Numbered from the stretch's first letter, positions 1-10,891 are shown. The stretch is 64,000 nucleotides of DNA from Magnetococcales bacterium (GCA_002753095.1 PDZU01000002.1:1-64000), one strand, 5' to 3'. Translations and numbers: made by a program. The notes: generated from the letters alone by a model not told the origin.

Positions 1-432
1 AGGGCAGAGCCCTGCTTGTAATGGCGCGCTTTTACCGAAGCAGATTTGGCGCAGCCAAATCTGCGCAGCGCGCCCAAATTTGTGCCCCGCAGGGGCACTC
101 CTTGGGAGGGCGGAGCCCGACTTTTAACGTTGAGGTATTGAGTTGCCTGCGGGCAAAACCCATTGGGAGGGTGTGCGGATTGGCGCAGAAAACCGCGCCA
201 ATCCGCACACCTTGCGTCAATTAGGCGCGCTGCGCCGACGCAAAAACCGCGTCGGCTTAGTGTGAAAAGCGCGCCAAAGGCAAAAGATAAAGGCAAAAGA
301 TAAAGGCAAAAGATAAAGGCAAAAGATAAAGGCAAAAGATAAAGGCAAAAGATAAAGGCAAAAGATAAGATCAACAGATAAATTCCCAGGGCTTCGCCCT
401 GGACCCACCAGGGGGGTGACCCCCCTGGACCC
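1..432 (+). repeat. Long-form mosaic hairpin element, copy A (truncated by window start)
   Basis: Series of palindromes shared with other copies: agatttggcgcagccaaatct, tgccccgcaggggca, gtgtgcggattggcgcagaaaaccgcgccaatccgcacac, ccagggcttcgccctgg, ccaggggggtgacccccctgg; ends ctggacccgcaattgttt. Confidence 0.9.
276..366 (+). repeat. 13-bp tandem repeat (aaaggcaaaagat) x7 inside hairpin element copy A
   Basis: Seven consecutive perfect 13-bp units read directly. Confidence 0.95.
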
Positions 433-447
433 GCAATTGTTTAAATC

Positions 448-2379
448 TCAATCATCATCATATACCGAGCAGTAGCAGTCTGTAGATCCCATGGGCAACC
501 ACTCCCGCAACACCCGCCCATGCGCATCCCGTAACACCAACACTTGCGCCGTTCCCTGCACACTGTTACCCATGATCATCACATCCGCTTGACTCAACGC
601 CTGCACCGTCAGGGAGCGCGGCACCGCACCCAAACGCTCCTGAATCGAACTCCGCCATAAACTGGCCAATAGTCCATCCGCCAACGTGGGCACAAACCAC
701 TCCTTGCCCAGACGCACGGCCACCGCCCGAATGCTCCCCTCGGTCACCCGCCCCAAACCGTTACAAAACAGTGCCTCATCCGCTCCCCCCTGCTTGGCCA
801 ACACCAAAGCATGCTCAAAAAGCTGCCGTCGCGTGGTCTTGTGCCGCAGCAAATGGTCCAGATGATCCACCGTCTGCGCCGCAAACTGCACCCGCAGTTG
901 CCGCAAAGGAACAGGACGAGGACGACGTTGCAGCACAATCTCCCCAGAGGTGGCCAAGGTCAAACGGACGATCCACTCCCCCCCCGGCGACCACGCCTCA
1001 CACTGCCGCCACAGACTCTGCTCAATCGCCTCAAGATCACAGATAAAACCCAAAGCCCGCGCCGAATCCTGCAACCGCTGCCAATGCGCCGCCAAACCGG
1101 GCAGAGAACCATCCGCCCGCAACAACATGGTCTCAATCAATAATAAATCAGATGGCAACGCATGCAGAAAACGGCCCTTGTCGGCAATCTCCTCCCATTC
1201 CCGCGCCGCCTGCGAGTCCGCCACAATACCACCACCCAACCCCAACCGGCCCGCCTGCTTGCCCTGCCAAACGATGGTGCGTATGGCCACGTTGCTGATT
1301 AAATCCCCACCCGGTTGCAGCAGAAAAAGACCACCAGTATACACCCCACGCGGGCGCCGCTCCAACCGGCGGATAATCTCCATGGTCCGATACTTGGGCG
1401 CACCCGTAATCGAGGCGGCAGGAAATAAAGCACCCAACAAAGAGACCAAACTCTGTCCAGGACGCTGCAAACCATGCACACGGCTCTCCAGATGCTGCAC
1501 GCTGGCAAAAAGACGTCGGGCAAGCAGAGGGTCCACCCGAACCGAACCGTTCCGACAAACACGGCCCAAGTCGTTGCGCGCCATATCTACAATCATCACA
1601 TGTTCCGCCCGCTCTTTCGGCGAGGCCAATAAGGCCGCACCCAGTTGGGCATCCTGCTCCAAATCATGACAACGGGTACACGTGCCCTTGATGGGAGCAG
1701 TCAGCAGATGCTCCCCACGCCGTTGCAACAGCAACTCCGGTGAAAGCGAGGCAATGGCAAAATCATCCGTATGGATCCAGGCCGCATAAGGATGACGGTG
1801 CGCACTTTGCAGCCCAAGAAACAACGCAGCCGGATCACAGGGGCTCAAAATGCCAGAGAGCGTGTAGTTGACCTGATAGCTGTCACCACAGGCGATACGT
1901 TCCAAAATGCTCTGCAAGTCGTCTTGATAACGCCGCCAATGACAATCCAGAGATAGAGATGGGCCTTCCACAGCGCCCGACGCAAACGTCGCCACCTCCG
2001 CACGATCAAAAATCGCCAACCACAACAAAGGCAAATCGCTACCCTCATGCACAGGTAGTGCAAAGGCCGCCGCCGCTTCGTAAGTGAGAAAACCCCCTAC
2101 CCAATGTCCCGCCAAAGCCGCCTGCTCCGCCTGAATCAATAACGGAATGACCTCCTGCGGCTGGTCAGCCTGCAGACACTGCAACGGTTGTCGGAAAAAA
2201 AGTGGCGCGGGCAGCCCATGAAAATCAAATAACAAATTGGTGCCAGCGTGCAACAGAGCGGGAGTGAGATGGCGCATCGGTAACCGATCAATACCCAAGA
2301 CAATGGCGGGTCCAGGGCAGAAAGTGTGTGAATCAATCGTCGCGAGCAAGCCTATGGGCTGCGCAGCAGATTTATTCAT
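448..2379 (-). CDS. pabBC: Aminodeoxychorismate synthase component I / aminodeoxychorismate lyase fusion (PabB-PabC)
   Basis: Chorismate-binding motifs (PIKGTCTR, SITGAPKYRTMEII, YTGGLFLL) followed by class IV aminotransferase-like domain (LLIETMLLRADGSLPGLAAHWQRL, KTTRRQLFEHAL). Confidence 0.88.
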   Translation of the reverse strand: MNKSAAQPIGLLATIDSHTFCPGPAIVLGIDRLPMRHLTPALLHAGTNLLFDFHGLPAPLFFRQPLQCLQADQPQEVIPLLIQAEQAALAGHWVGGFLTYEAAAAFALPVHEGSDLPLLWLAIFDRAEVATFASGAVEGPSLSLDCHWRRYQDDLQSILERIACGDSYQVNYTLSGILSPCDPAALFLGLQSAHRHPYAAWIHTDDFAIASLSPELLLQRRGEHLLTAPIKGTCTRCHDLEQDAQLGAALLASPKERAEHVMIVDMARNDLGRVCRNGSVRVDPLLARRLFASVQHLESRVHGLQRPGQSLVSLLGALFPAASITGAPKYRTMEIIRRLERRPRGVYTGGLFLLQPGGDLISNVAIRTIVWQGKQAGRLGLGGGIVADSQAAREWEEIADKGRFLHALPSDLLLIETMLLRADGSLPGLAAHWQRLQDSARALGFICDLEAIEQSLWRQCEAWSPGGEWIVRLTLATSGEIVLQRRPRPVPLRQLRVQFAAQTVDHLDHLLRHKTTRRQLFEHALVLAKQGGADEALFCNGLGRVTEGSIRAVAVRLGKEWFVPTLADGLLASLWRSSIQERLGAVPRSLTVQALSQADVMIMGNSVQGTAQVLVLRDAHGRVLREWLPMGSTDCYCSVYDDD

Positions 2380-2424
2380 AAATTCAGAGCCCAAGAAAGT
2401 GACAGTCCCTTTTATGTTAGGGGC

Positions 2425-2680
2425 TTTTGCCGTCGTGAGTCAATGGGTAACAGAACATCAGCACCCATGCAGCGAAAAACAATAAAAGTTGTCATGGCGC
2501 GCGATGTGAATAGTCGGGCGTCCGCCCTCCCAAAGCGTGCCCCTGCGGGGCACAGATTTGGGCGCGCTACGCAGATTTGGCTACGCCAAATCTGCTCCGG
2601 TGAAAGCGCGCCATTACATGCAAGGGCTCCGCCCTTGCAACCCGGCAGGGGCGGTGACCGCCCCTGCACCCCGCAATCCA
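2425..2680 (-). repeat. Short-form mosaic hairpin element, copy B
   Basis: gtcgggcgtccgccctccc, tgcccctgcggggca, agatttggctacgccaaatct, aagggctccgccctt, gcaggggcggtgaccgcccctgc. Confidence 0.85.
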
Positions 2681-2738
2681 TTTGCCGGCCAACGGGGATC
2701 AGAGAATAATCCCTGATCCCCGCAAAACAATAGAAAAT

Positions 2739-3626
2739 TTACAGCACCTTCCGACTGGCCAAAACCGCACTGGGATCCACATGCAGACGATTGATCCCCA
2801 ACGTGTCAGGACTGATACCCAACGCCAAACCAAGCAACTGGGCAAAGTTCATCTCCGGCAGATTGATCTCCTTGCCCACAGCATTCTCGGCAGGCTTCTG
2901 ATAGGCACCCATGGCCATGTCACACAGCGTGCAGGGACTGATCATCATCTCAGCCCCGGAACCCTTGGCATTCAAACAGTTGTTGGCCACCATGGTGCGC
3001 ATCTCCGTGGCATCAGAAAGCATGACATGAAACCCACAGCATTTGTCATGACCATCATAGGCAACAGGATTGCCCCCCAACACCTTGATCAGACGGTCCA
3101 GATGATCGGGGCTCTGCCCCTCCTTGACCGAAAAGATTTCCGCAGGACGCAAACTGTGACAGCCGTAGAAGGGAGCTACCTTCATGCCGTTCAAAGGTTT
3201 TTTGATCTTCTGCTGCAACAGCGCCGGATCTACTTGATCGGTGATCACCCACAGCAGATGATAAACATTAATGCTGGCCTTGTAAGCCCGTACACCCGCC
3301 TGAACAATGACCGCATTGATGTTTTCCAACAACTCCGGCTCATTCTTGAAACGGTAGTTGGCATGGCTCAACGTCTGCAAGCAGGTGTTGCAGATCGTGG
3401 CCAAATGACGACCCTGCGCCTCCGCTTCGGAAAGAATGCGCGCCGCTACCGCCAAAGAAAAAGCCGGCTTGCTCTCGCGCAGACTCACCGCACCACAACA
3501 GGAAGCTTGCGGCATGGCATGCAAAGTGATTCCCAATTCACGGGCAACGGCACGCGCGGCCCAGTCCGCTTCTTTTTGTACCTGCTTGGCGGCACAACCA
3601 GGATAATAGGCAAATTCCAGAGACAT
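2739..3626 (-). CDS. CCG-domain (HdrB-like) succinate dehydrogenase subunit, SdhE type
   Basis: YYPGCAAK...SCCGAV and FYGCHSLRP...DKCCGFHVM cysteine-rich CCG motifs; directly downstream of sdhAB. Confidence 0.85.
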   Translation of the reverse strand: MSLEFAYYPGCAAKQVQKEADWAARAVARELGITLHAMPQASCCGAVSLRESKPAFSLAVAARILSEAEAQGRHLATICNTCLQTLSHANYRFKNEPELLENINAVIVQAGVRAYKASINVYHLLWVITDQVDPALLQQKIKKPLNGMKVAPFYGCHSLRPAEIFSVKEGQSPDHLDRLIKVLGGNPVAYDGHDKCCGFHVMLSDATEMRTMVANNCLNAKGSGAEMMISPCTLCDMAMGAYQKPAENAVGKEINLPEMNFAQLLGLALGISPDTLGINRLHVDPSAVLASRKVL

Positions 3627-3650
3627 TGTATTCCTCCTATTGGACCGCCC

Positions 3651-4628
3651 TTATTCAGGGACAACCTCTTTGGCTTTGGTTTCCACATCAACGGGATTCT
3701 GTTCCAGCAACGTGTAAATCTTCTGCAGTTGCTCCACCCCCTGCGCCTGGTGCGGGAATGGCGAGGGAATTTTCCCCTTCTTCAATAAATGCAGGGCCGT
3801 ACCCAACTCAGCAATGGATCCCAAAATACCCACCGTGCGCTGCAACAGAGTAAACTCATTCAAGTCACCCCACTTTTGAATGTCCTGGTGGAAAGCCAAC
3901 GCATGCCGAGGACCAGGACCATCCACAAACCCCTTCTCCATGCCACGCGTGCGCAACTTGACAATGGCCTCCATGGGCTTCACATCCTTGGGACAACTCT
4001 CGATGCACATGGAACAACGGGTGCAACTCCACATCATGCCCGGTTCGGAAAGCTCCTGCAAACGGGCACTCTTCTGCCCCTCACGCGGGTCGGAGACAAA
4101 ACGAAACGCCTTGGCCAAAGCAGCAGGCCCAATGTACGCCTCACTGACCTCCTTCATGGTGCAGTCAGAATAACAACAGCCACACATGATGCACTGCGTG
4201 ACATGGTTGACCTGATCATAGGAGGAACGATCCACCTTGGTGGCCTTCTCCGGTCCATCCTGCAAATACGGCTTGATCTGATGCACCTTGCGGAAAAACG
4301 GCCGAATGTCAATCACCAAATCCTTGATGATCGGTTGATTGGCCATCGGGGCCAACTCAATGATACCATCACGGGCCACAGAACCCACATGGGTCTTGCA
4401 AGCCAAACGGGTGCGGCCACTGATCTTCATGGCACAAGAACCGCAAATGGCCGAACGACACGACTGACGAAACGTTAATGTACCATCCTGGTCACCCTTC
4501 AACTCCTCCAGGGCGTTCAAGACAGTGGTGGTCTCATTCAACTCCAGGGTGTAATCCTGATAACGGGTCTCCAGGACGCCCTGAGCATTTTGTTGGTTGC
4601 GTTGAATGCGGAAGGTATAAACGGGCAT
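3651..4628 (-). CDS. sdhB: Succinate dehydrogenase/fumarate reductase iron-sulfur subunit
   Basis: [2Fe-2S] motif CRSAICGSCAMKI...C and two cysteine clusters CIMCGCCYSDC, CTRCSMCIESCP. Confidence 0.9.
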   Translation of the reverse strand: MPVYTFRIQRNQQNAQGVLETRYQDYTLELNETTTVLNALEELKGDQDGTLTFRQSCRSAICGSCAMKISGRTRLACKTHVGSVARDGIIELAPMANQPIIKDLVIDIRPFFRKVHQIKPYLQDGPEKATKVDRSSYDQVNHVTQCIMCGCCYSDCTMKEVSEAYIGPAALAKAFRFVSDPREGQKSARLQELSEPGMMWSCTRCSMCIESCPKDVKPMEAIVKLRTRGMEKGFVDGPGPRHALAFHQDIQKWGDLNEFTLLQRTVGILGSIAELGTALHLLKKGKIPSPFPHQAQGVEQLQKIYTLLEQNPVDVETKAKEVVPE

Positions 4629-4667
4629 ACATGCCTCCAGTAGCAAACAGAAGTCGGAATAACCACC

Positions 4668-6353
4668 CTAGTAAGAGCGGGCCGTCGGCTCAAACTCAGG
4701 GAGACCCAGAGTGCGAACCGGTTCATAAGAGAGAACAACCTCCCCCTTGCCCGCATCCCAACTGGCCAGAGTATGCTTGCGCCAGTTTTGATCATCCCGG
4801 TTGGGTAGATCCGTGCGGAAATGAGCCCCGCGTGACTCCTCACGGGCCAAAGCTCCCTTGGCAATACACTCGGCCAGATCAAGCATGTTACCCATCTCCA
4901 TCGTGCGCAGCAGATCAATGTTGAAAATGCTCGACTGATCCTGAACGCTGATCTGTGCATACTCCTGACGCAACTCCGGCATCATCTCAACCATCTGGCG
5001 CATCCCCTCCGGCGTGCGAAACACACCGCAGTGCAAATTCATGGCCTGCGACATGCGCGTATGCAACGCCGGTGCCCGCATGCCCTTGCCCCTCTTCAAC
5101 GTCTGGATCCGGGCCTTGACCTCCTCCACCGCCTCCATGGGAAAATCCGGTTGCGCCTCCGTCTTGACAAACTGACTGGCATGCTTGCCGGTAATCTTGC
5201 CAAAAACAACCGTGTCCAACAGAGAGTTGCCCCCTAAACGGTTGGCCCCATGCACGGATACACAAGCCGCCTCACCGGCAGAGAAAAGACCCAGCATCGG
5301 GGAAGCACCCCACTTGTCAGTACGAATGCCACCCATGGAATAATGAACCGTCGGACGCACCGGAATCGGCTTGTAAATGGGATCAACCCCCTCCAGATCC
5401 AGTGCCAATTGACGAATCTGCGGCAACCGCTCCAGAATTTTTTCCGCACCCAAATGGCGCAGATCCAGGAAAATGGCCCCATTCTCACCCCGACCCTCAA
5501 TGATCTCCGTCTGCTCGGCACGGGCCACCACATCACGAGAGGCCAACTCCCACTTCTTCGGGGCATACTTGCCCATGAACCGCTCGCCAAGCGTGTTGAT
5601 CAAATAACCACCCTCCCCACGCGCCCCCTCGGTCACCAACACACCCGTCGTTAACAAACCCGTGGGGTGAAACTGCACAAACTCCATATCCGCCAGCGGC
5701 GCCCCAGCCCGCAACGCCAACGCCATGCCGTCACCCGTATTGGTGGTGGCGTTGGTGTTGGAATGGTAAACCCGACCATACCCGCCAGACGCAATCAAAA
5801 TCCCCTTGCCGCCAACCGGGAAAACTTCACCCGTTTTAATGTCATACGCCACCACCCCAGCCGCCCGTCCCTGCTTGTCGGTGACCAGACGAAGAATGGC
5901 ACACTCCTCATACACCTTGACCTGCGCCTTGACCAACTGCTCCCACAACACATGCAACATCACCTGACCCGTCCGGTCAGCCGCATAACAGGTGCGGTCA
6001 AAATTGGCACCACCAAAGGGACGCTGCGCAATACTGCCATCTTCCAGGCGCGAAAAAGGAGCACCCATCCGGTCCAACTCCAGAATGACCTCCGGGGCCT
6101 CATGGCACATCAGTTGAATCGCATCCTCATCGCCGATATAATCCGCTCCCTTGACAGTGTCAAAGGTGTGCGACTCGCGGGAGTCCCGAGGATCAATGGC
6201 CGCATTCACACCCCCCTGTGCCGCGCAGGAATGGCTGCGCAAAGGATGGATTTTACTGATGATGGCGACATCGATTCCCGCTCTGACACCCTCCAGTGCG
6301 GCGCGCAAACCCGATAATCCGGCACCGACGATGACCAGGTCATGTTTTCTCAT
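4668..6353 (-). CDS. sdhA: Succinate dehydrogenase/fumarate reductase flavoprotein subunit
   Basis: [71 protein letters not shown]. Confidence 0.95.
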   Translation of the reverse strand: MRKHDLVIVGAGLSGLRAALEGVRAGIDVAIISKIHPLRSHSCAAQGGVNAAIDPRDSRESHTFDTVKGADYIGDEDAIQLMCHEAPEVILELDRMGAPFSRLEDGSIAQRPFGGANFDRTCYAADRTGQVMLHVLWEQLVKAQVKVYEECAILRLVTDKQGRAAGVVAYDIKTGEVFPVGGKGILIASGGYGRVYHSNTNATTNTGDGMALALRAGAPLADMEFVQFHPTGLLTTGVLVTEGARGEGGYLINTLGERFMGKYAPKKWELASRDVVARAEQTEIIEGRGENGAIFLDLRHLGAEKILERLPQIRQLALDLEGVDPIYKPIPVRPTVHYSMGGIRTDKWGASPMLGLFSAGEAACVSVHGANRLGGNSLLDTVVFGKITGKHASQFVKTEAQPDFPMEAVEEVKARIQTLKRGKGMRAPALHTRMSQAMNLHCGVFRTPEGMRQMVEMMPELRQEYAQISVQDQSSIFNIDLLRTMEMGNMLDLAECIAKGALAREESRGAHFRTDLPNRDDQNWRKHTLASWDAGKGEVVLSYEPVRTLGLPEFEPTARSY

Positions 6354-6565
6354 AACTCCTCCTTGCTGCAAGCTATTCCCATTCCGGGAGGTTGTAAACT
6401 CCGGGAGAATTTTTGATCTATAGTAAATTCTTGCTCATGCAACAAAATAAACAGCTCAATTCAGTAAAATGCTGCACCGCATTATGAAGGATTGCACAAC
6501 AAACGTCTAGCTTTTTCTTCCATGTTGCTGTTTTTTTCTCTCCCCTGTGGCCGGGTGGTGTTTGA

Positions 6566-7753
6566 GTGGTAGATAATCGTGAAGTTGTTAATGAAGCAGA
6601 ATTAAAAGAATTATTGCGGGCCAAGGCGCTGGCGTCTGGTTTTGATGTGGCGGGTTTTGCAGCGGCGTTGCCGCCACCACGGGCAGAGGCGCTCACCCCC
6701 TGGTTGCAGACTGGTGCGCATGGGGGGATGGCATGGCTGGCGCGCGAACCGGAAAAAAGAGAGGATCCGCGCCGGTTGATGGAGGGGGTTGCGACGGTGC
6801 TGGTCTTGGGGGTCAACAGTCGTCCAGAGGCGACGGCGGGTGCCCAGCCGGCGGCAGGTTGTGGGACGATCGCGGTGCATGCCCGCCGGCCAGATTACCA
6901 TGTCGTATTGCAAAAGCGTCTCAAGGGGCTGCGGGTCTGGCTGGAGCACCATTTGGGCCGCCCGGTGCCGTGTCGTCTGTGTGTGGATACGGCCCCGCTT
7001 TTGGAAAAGCCGTTGGGGGTGGCGGCAGGGTTGGGGTGGCAGGGCAAGAATGCGCTGTTGGTCTCGCCCCGCATGGGCTGTTGGCTGCTGTTGGCAGAGA
7101 TCCTGTTACCGTTTGCCTTGCCGCCGGATCGACCGTTGCCGGACCGTTGTGGCCGTTGTCGGCGTTGCCTGCAGGCCTGTCCGACCGATGCCCTGGCCGA
7201 GCCCTATCGCCTGCAGGCCAGACGCTGTCTGGCCTATTTGACCATTGAGTGGGATGGTCCTCTGGCCCCTGCCGATCGCTTGGCCATGGGCAGCCGTCTG
7301 TATGGCTGCGACGACTGTCTGGTGGTCTGTCCCTGGAACCGTTTTGCCGTGCCGAACGGGGATGCAGACTGGCAGCCACGGGTCCAGTGGCTGGCCCCAT
7401 CCTTGTTGCAGTGTGGTTCCCTGGATGAACAAGCCTTTCGCACCCTGACCCAGCAGATGCCCATGCGCCGCATGGGGTTGGTGCGCTGGTTGCGCAATGT
7501 GGCGGTGGCGTTGGGCAATTGGGGCGCACCGCAGGCTCTGCCGGTATTGCGGCAACTGCTGCACCACGATGCGCCCCTGGTGCGGGGCCATGCCGCCTGG
7601 GGAATCGGGCGTATCCTAGCGCAACCAAACGGAAAAGAGTGTGGCAGCGCACCACTGCTGTGGTTGCAGGAACAGAGACAACGGGAAAGCGAACCAATGG
7701 TGCAGGAGGAGATTGCTGCAGCTTTGCAGACTGTCGCAGGCGCACTGCGCTGA
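6566..7753 (+). CDS. queG: Epoxyqueuosine reductase
   Basis: DUF1730 region, ferredoxin motif CGRCRRCLQACPTDAL, YGCDDCLVVCPWNRFA, C-terminal HEAT-like repeats. Confidence 0.92.
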   Translation: MVDNREVVNEAELKELLRAKALASGFDVAGFAAALPPPRAEALTPWLQTGAHGGMAWLAREPEKREDPRRLMEGVATVLVLGVNSRPEATAGAQPAAGCGTIAVHARRPDYHVVLQKRLKGLRVWLEHHLGRPVPCRLCVDTAPLLEKPLGVAAGLGWQGKNALLVSPRMGCWLLLAEILLPFALPPDRPLPDRCGRCRRCLQACPTDALAEPYRLQARRCLAYLTIEWDGPLAPADRLAMGSRLYGCDDCLVVCPWNRFAVPNGDADWQPRVQWLAPSLLQCGSLDEQAFRTLTQQMPMRRMGLVRWLRNVAVALGNWGAPQALPVLRQLLHHDAPLVRGHAAWGIGRILAQPNGKECGSAPLLWLQEQRQRESEPMVQEEIAAALQTVAGALR

Positions 7754-7794
7754 AATGCAAATGCGTCGTCGGCGGCACGACTGACGAAATTGTC

Positions 7795-8547
7795 TCAAGA
7801 GATTAACTCCCGCTGTGGTGCAAACTGTTCCACCCACATCAAAGTGGCTCCGACCACGGTGGCGGGCATGGCCAGAAAATTCAGGATGGGAATGGTGTTG
7901 AGCAGCAGTGCCATGGCTCCAAAGCCCAGAGACAGGGCTCTTTGCTGACGCAACTGCTGGCGGACCGTCTTGCCGCTCCAGTCGTGGTTGCCCATGGGCA
8001 GATCCAGGTATTGAATGGCCAGCATCCAGGCCGAGTAGAGCAGCCAAAAAAACGGGGCGGCCACGTTGATGAGCGGTAAAATAAACAGAACAAGAACCGG
8101 AATCATCCAGGCCAGGGTGTAGAGAATTTTATTGAGCTCATTCCACAGCAGAGGAACCGTTTTTTTCAGCAGGGCTGCCGTGCTCAAAGGGGTGGCATTG
8201 GGATAACGACCGGTCAACTGCCACTCCACCTGCTCGGCGAGAAGCGTGTTGAACGGGGCGGCAATCAGATTGGTCACCATGGAGAAGGTGAAAAAAAGTG
8301 TTGTGGCCACCGCCAGCGTGAGCAGTGGCGCCAACAGCCACTGAATCCAGTGCAGCCAACTGGGCAAAAAACCGTTGACCCAGTCGGTCATGGCAAACAG
8401 ATGGCTCAGAAACAGAGAGAGCCCCGCAGCAAACAGTACCGTATTGATCGTGACCGGAATGATCACAAAGGGGCGAATGCCGGGTTGTTTGAGTAGGGCA
8501 AGACCCCGCAAAGGATAACTGCTGCCGAGCATCAATTTGGCGAACAT
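7795..8547 (-). CDS. EI24 domain-containing (CysZ-like) membrane protein
   Basis: Multi-pass membrane protein with FNTLLAEQVEWQLTG, LLYSAWMLAIQYLDLPMGNHDWS. Confidence 0.7.
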   Translation of the reverse strand: MFAKLMLGSSYPLRGLALLKQPGIRPFVIIPVTINTVLFAAGLSLFLSHLFAMTDWVNGFLPSWLHWIQWLLAPLLTLAVATTLFFTFSMVTNLIAAPFNTLLAEQVEWQLTGRYPNATPLSTAALLKKTVPLLWNELNKILYTLAWMIPVLVLFILPLINVAAPFFWLLYSAWMLAIQYLDLPMGNHDWSGKTVRQQLRQQRALSLGFGAMALLLNTIPILNFLAMPATVVGATLMWVEQFAPQRELIS

Positions 8548-8569
8548 GCGTAACCTCCATGCGATAATA

Positions 8570-9790
8570 TCATTTATATAAAAGATCTGGAGTAATTTTC
8601 TGACTGATTTTCCGCAGGCAGAGCAACATCCTGGCCGACCAGAAGGCAAAGAGGAGCAGAGCGGCCAGGATCAGGGTCAGCAGGAGAGGTTCGGGGGGGT
8701 GCCAGCCGAAAGGGGTGCTGACTCTGGCCAGAGCGATGCTGCTCCACAACAGGAGGAGGTAGCAGAGCAGGCGGTCGTTGAGGGCGGGGATGCCGGAAAA
8801 AAAGCTGACCACGCGGGCAGCCACGCCGAGGATGAGCAGGGTAAACATGCCGGCGCCGAGCAGATGCACGGCGGCATCCGGGGGAGTGGGCAGGAGTGAC
8901 AAAAGGGCGGCAGCAGTGGCGCTGCCGAAGCCGAGCAGCAGGGTCAGTTGGATGGCAGAGAAGCCAAAGCGCCAGGCGGACTGCAGCAGGCGCGTGGCCT
9001 GGGCGGTAAAGAGCAGGAGGGCGAGCCAGGCCAGGGCGGCGGCAGGCCAGAGCATGGGGGCAGCGAAAGCGGCCAAGGTGGTCAGGCTCCAGGCGGCGAT
9101 GAGGAGGGCGGCGAAGGGGCGGACCTGTTGCGGGCGGATCAAGGTGCCGCCAAGGACATTTTGGATCAGTTGCTGGGCGGCGACCAGGGCGCTGGTGACC
9201 GGGCCACACCAGAGGATCCAGAGGGCGGTCTGGGGCTCTTCCAGGGGGAGCCAGGGGGCGACAGCCAGGGGGAGAAAGGAGGCCGTCAAGGGGATGCCCC
9301 GTGTCAGCATCCGTTGCCGATCACCAGTGCGGGTGATGTGGGCCAGAAAATAGCATGCCCCCAGGTAGGCGGCGCTGACCATGCTCTGGCCGATCCAGGC
9401 AGGCCAGGCGGGGCTAAAGGGCAGGGAGAGCAGAAAGCCGAGCTGCAGCAGGGCGAGCAGGCGCAGCAGCGGGATTGGGGCGGGCGCTTTGCCGCCGATG
9501 ACATGGGGACCGGATTGCAGGGCAAAGCCGAGCAAAAAGGAGCCAATGAACAGCTCAAGCTGCAGGCGGGCGTGCCAAAGTTTTAAGGTATCCCAGGCTG
9601 GGGGGAGGGCCAACAGACCCTGTTGGCTGCTCCAGAGCCAAACGCCCAGGGCAAGACCAGCCCAGGCGGCCAACAGGCCGGTCAGCCAGAAGCGCTGCAC
9701 GATGGGCCTTCTGGAAAAGAGCATGCCAGTCAGAGGAGGGTCGGGGGGCAACAGGGTGCGCAAAAGAGGGTGCATGGGAATTCCACTCAT
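8570..9790 (-). CDS. NnrS family protein
   Basis: WHARLQLELFIGSFLLGFALQSGPHV, LHLLGAGMFTLLILGVAARVVSFFSG; start ATGA overlaps lptG stop. Confidence 0.75.
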   Translation of the reverse strand: MSGIPMHPLLRTLLPPDPPLTGMLFSRRPIVQRFWLTGLLAAWAGLALGVWLWSSQQGLLALPPAWDTLKLWHARLQLELFIGSFLLGFALQSGPHVIGGKAPAPIPLLRLLALLQLGFLLSLPFSPAWPAWIGQSMVSAAYLGACYFLAHITRTGDRQRMLTRGIPLTASFLPLAVAPWLPLEEPQTALWILWCGPVTSALVAAQQLIQNVLGGTLIRPQQVRPFAALLIAAWSLTTLAAFAAPMLWPAAALAWLALLLFTAQATRLLQSAWRFGFSAIQLTLLLGFGSATAAALLSLLPTPPDAAVHLLGAGMFTLLILGVAARVVSFFSGIPALNDRLLCYLLLLWSSIALARVSTPFGWHPPEPLLLTLILAALLLFAFWSARMLLCLRKISQKITPDLLYK

Positions 9791-10890
9791 CTTTGGGATT
9801 TGGGATCGGCCAGATGGAGCATCAGGAAACCGCCCAGACTGGCAAAAAAACAGACCGGGGCCCAGGCGGCCAGAGGGGGTGGCAGACGACCGCCCAGGCC
9901 AAGGGCTTGCGCCAGATCGGCGACGACGAACAGGGTAAAGCCGATCAGAATGCCGAGCAAGAGGGAACGGGTGACACCACCCCGGCGCGGCAGGCGCAGG
10001 GTAAAGGGAAAGGCGAGCAGAATGGCCGCCAGGGTGGTGGCCGGTTGGGAGAGACGGTTGTGCAGCAGGACATGCAGGCGGGTAGCGTCGTAACCTTCCC
10101 GTTCGGTCCGCTCGATGAGCTGCTTGATCTGCTCGAAGGAGAGAAAATTGGGATTGATGGCGGTACGGTTGAGTTGGTCCAGCCCCAGGATGGCGGGCCA
10201 CTCCCGTTGCGTGAACCGTTCGGCCTGGATGGTGGGTTCGTAGAGATAGAGGATGCCCTGGTTGAGCATCCATTTGCCTTGCACCATCTGGGCACTGCGG
10301 GCCTGGATATGGGAGCGCAATTTTTGTTCGGCGTCCCATTCGAAGATGGTGACGTTGAGGAGCACCTGTGCATCGGAGAGCAGTTGTTGCACGTGCAGCA
10401 GTTGTCGTGCCCCTTGCTGGGTCCATACCTTGAGCCAGAGGTTATCCAGATCGGACTGGGAGGGGGAGTCATGGCCGAGCAGGCGATCTTCCATGTGTTG
10501 GGCCAGTCGGGTGGTCCAGGGCACCAGTTGGTCGCGCAGAAGCAGTTGCGTGCTGGCGATGAGTAGTCCGCCAAGCAGGAAAGGGATCAGGATGCGATAA
10601 AGGGAGACACCACTGGCGCGCATGACGGTAATTTCGTTTTGCCGGGAGAGACGGGCCAGAACGGTGAGGACGGTTAGCAGGGTGATGGAGGGCAGCAGCA
10701 GGGTGATGAAATCGGGCAGGCGACAGAGCATCATCCAGAACATGTCGGACCAGTTGAAGGCCGGTTTGAGGGCAAAACGGCGGACGCTTTCGATGCCATC
10801 GATGAGGAGAAAAAGGCCGATGAAGAGGCCGATAATCTGCAGCAGACCAACCAGGAAGAGGCGCAACAGGTAAAGGAAGAGGATCGGCAT
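9787..10890 (-). CDS. lptG: LPS export permease LptG
   Basis: N-terminal TM helices, LTVLARLSRQNEITVMRASGVSLYRI (YjgP/YjgQ signature), adjacent to lptF. Confidence 0.88.
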   Translation of the reverse strand: MPILFLYLLRLFLVGLLQIIGLFIGLFLLIDGIESVRRFALKPAFNWSDMFWMMLCRLPDFITLLLPSITLLTVLTVLARLSRQNEITVMRASGVSLYRILIPFLLGGLLIASTQLLLRDQLVPWTTRLAQHMEDRLLGHDSPSQSDLDNLWLKVWTQQGARQLLHVQQLLSDAQVLLNVTIFEWDAEQKLRSHIQARSAQMVQGKWMLNQGILYLYEPTIQAERFTQREWPAILGLDQLNRTAINPNFLSFEQIKQLIERTEREGYDATRLHVLLHNRLSQPATTLAAILLAFPFTLRLPRRGGVTRSLLLGILIGFTLFVVADLAQALGLGGRLPPPLAAWAPVCFFASLGGFLMLHLADPKSQR

Positions 10891-10891
10891 G

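Noticed and set aside
21-224. ORFs encoding MARFYRSRFG...APQGHSLGGRSPTFN-like peptides at several loci (also 48098-48382, 30226-30420, 53015-53293)
   Set aside because: These are translations of the hairpin element itself. Indels between copies change frame (AQICAPQGHSLGGRSP versus AKSVPRRGTLWEGGRP) and no conserved RBS exists, so the sequence is conserved as structure rather than as protein.
8574-10426. 618-aa ORF start at 10426 and other long minus-strand ORFs in the nnrS/lptG region
   Set aside because: The N-terminal 200 residues are an out-of-frame translation of lptG; the genuine nnrS start is at 9790.
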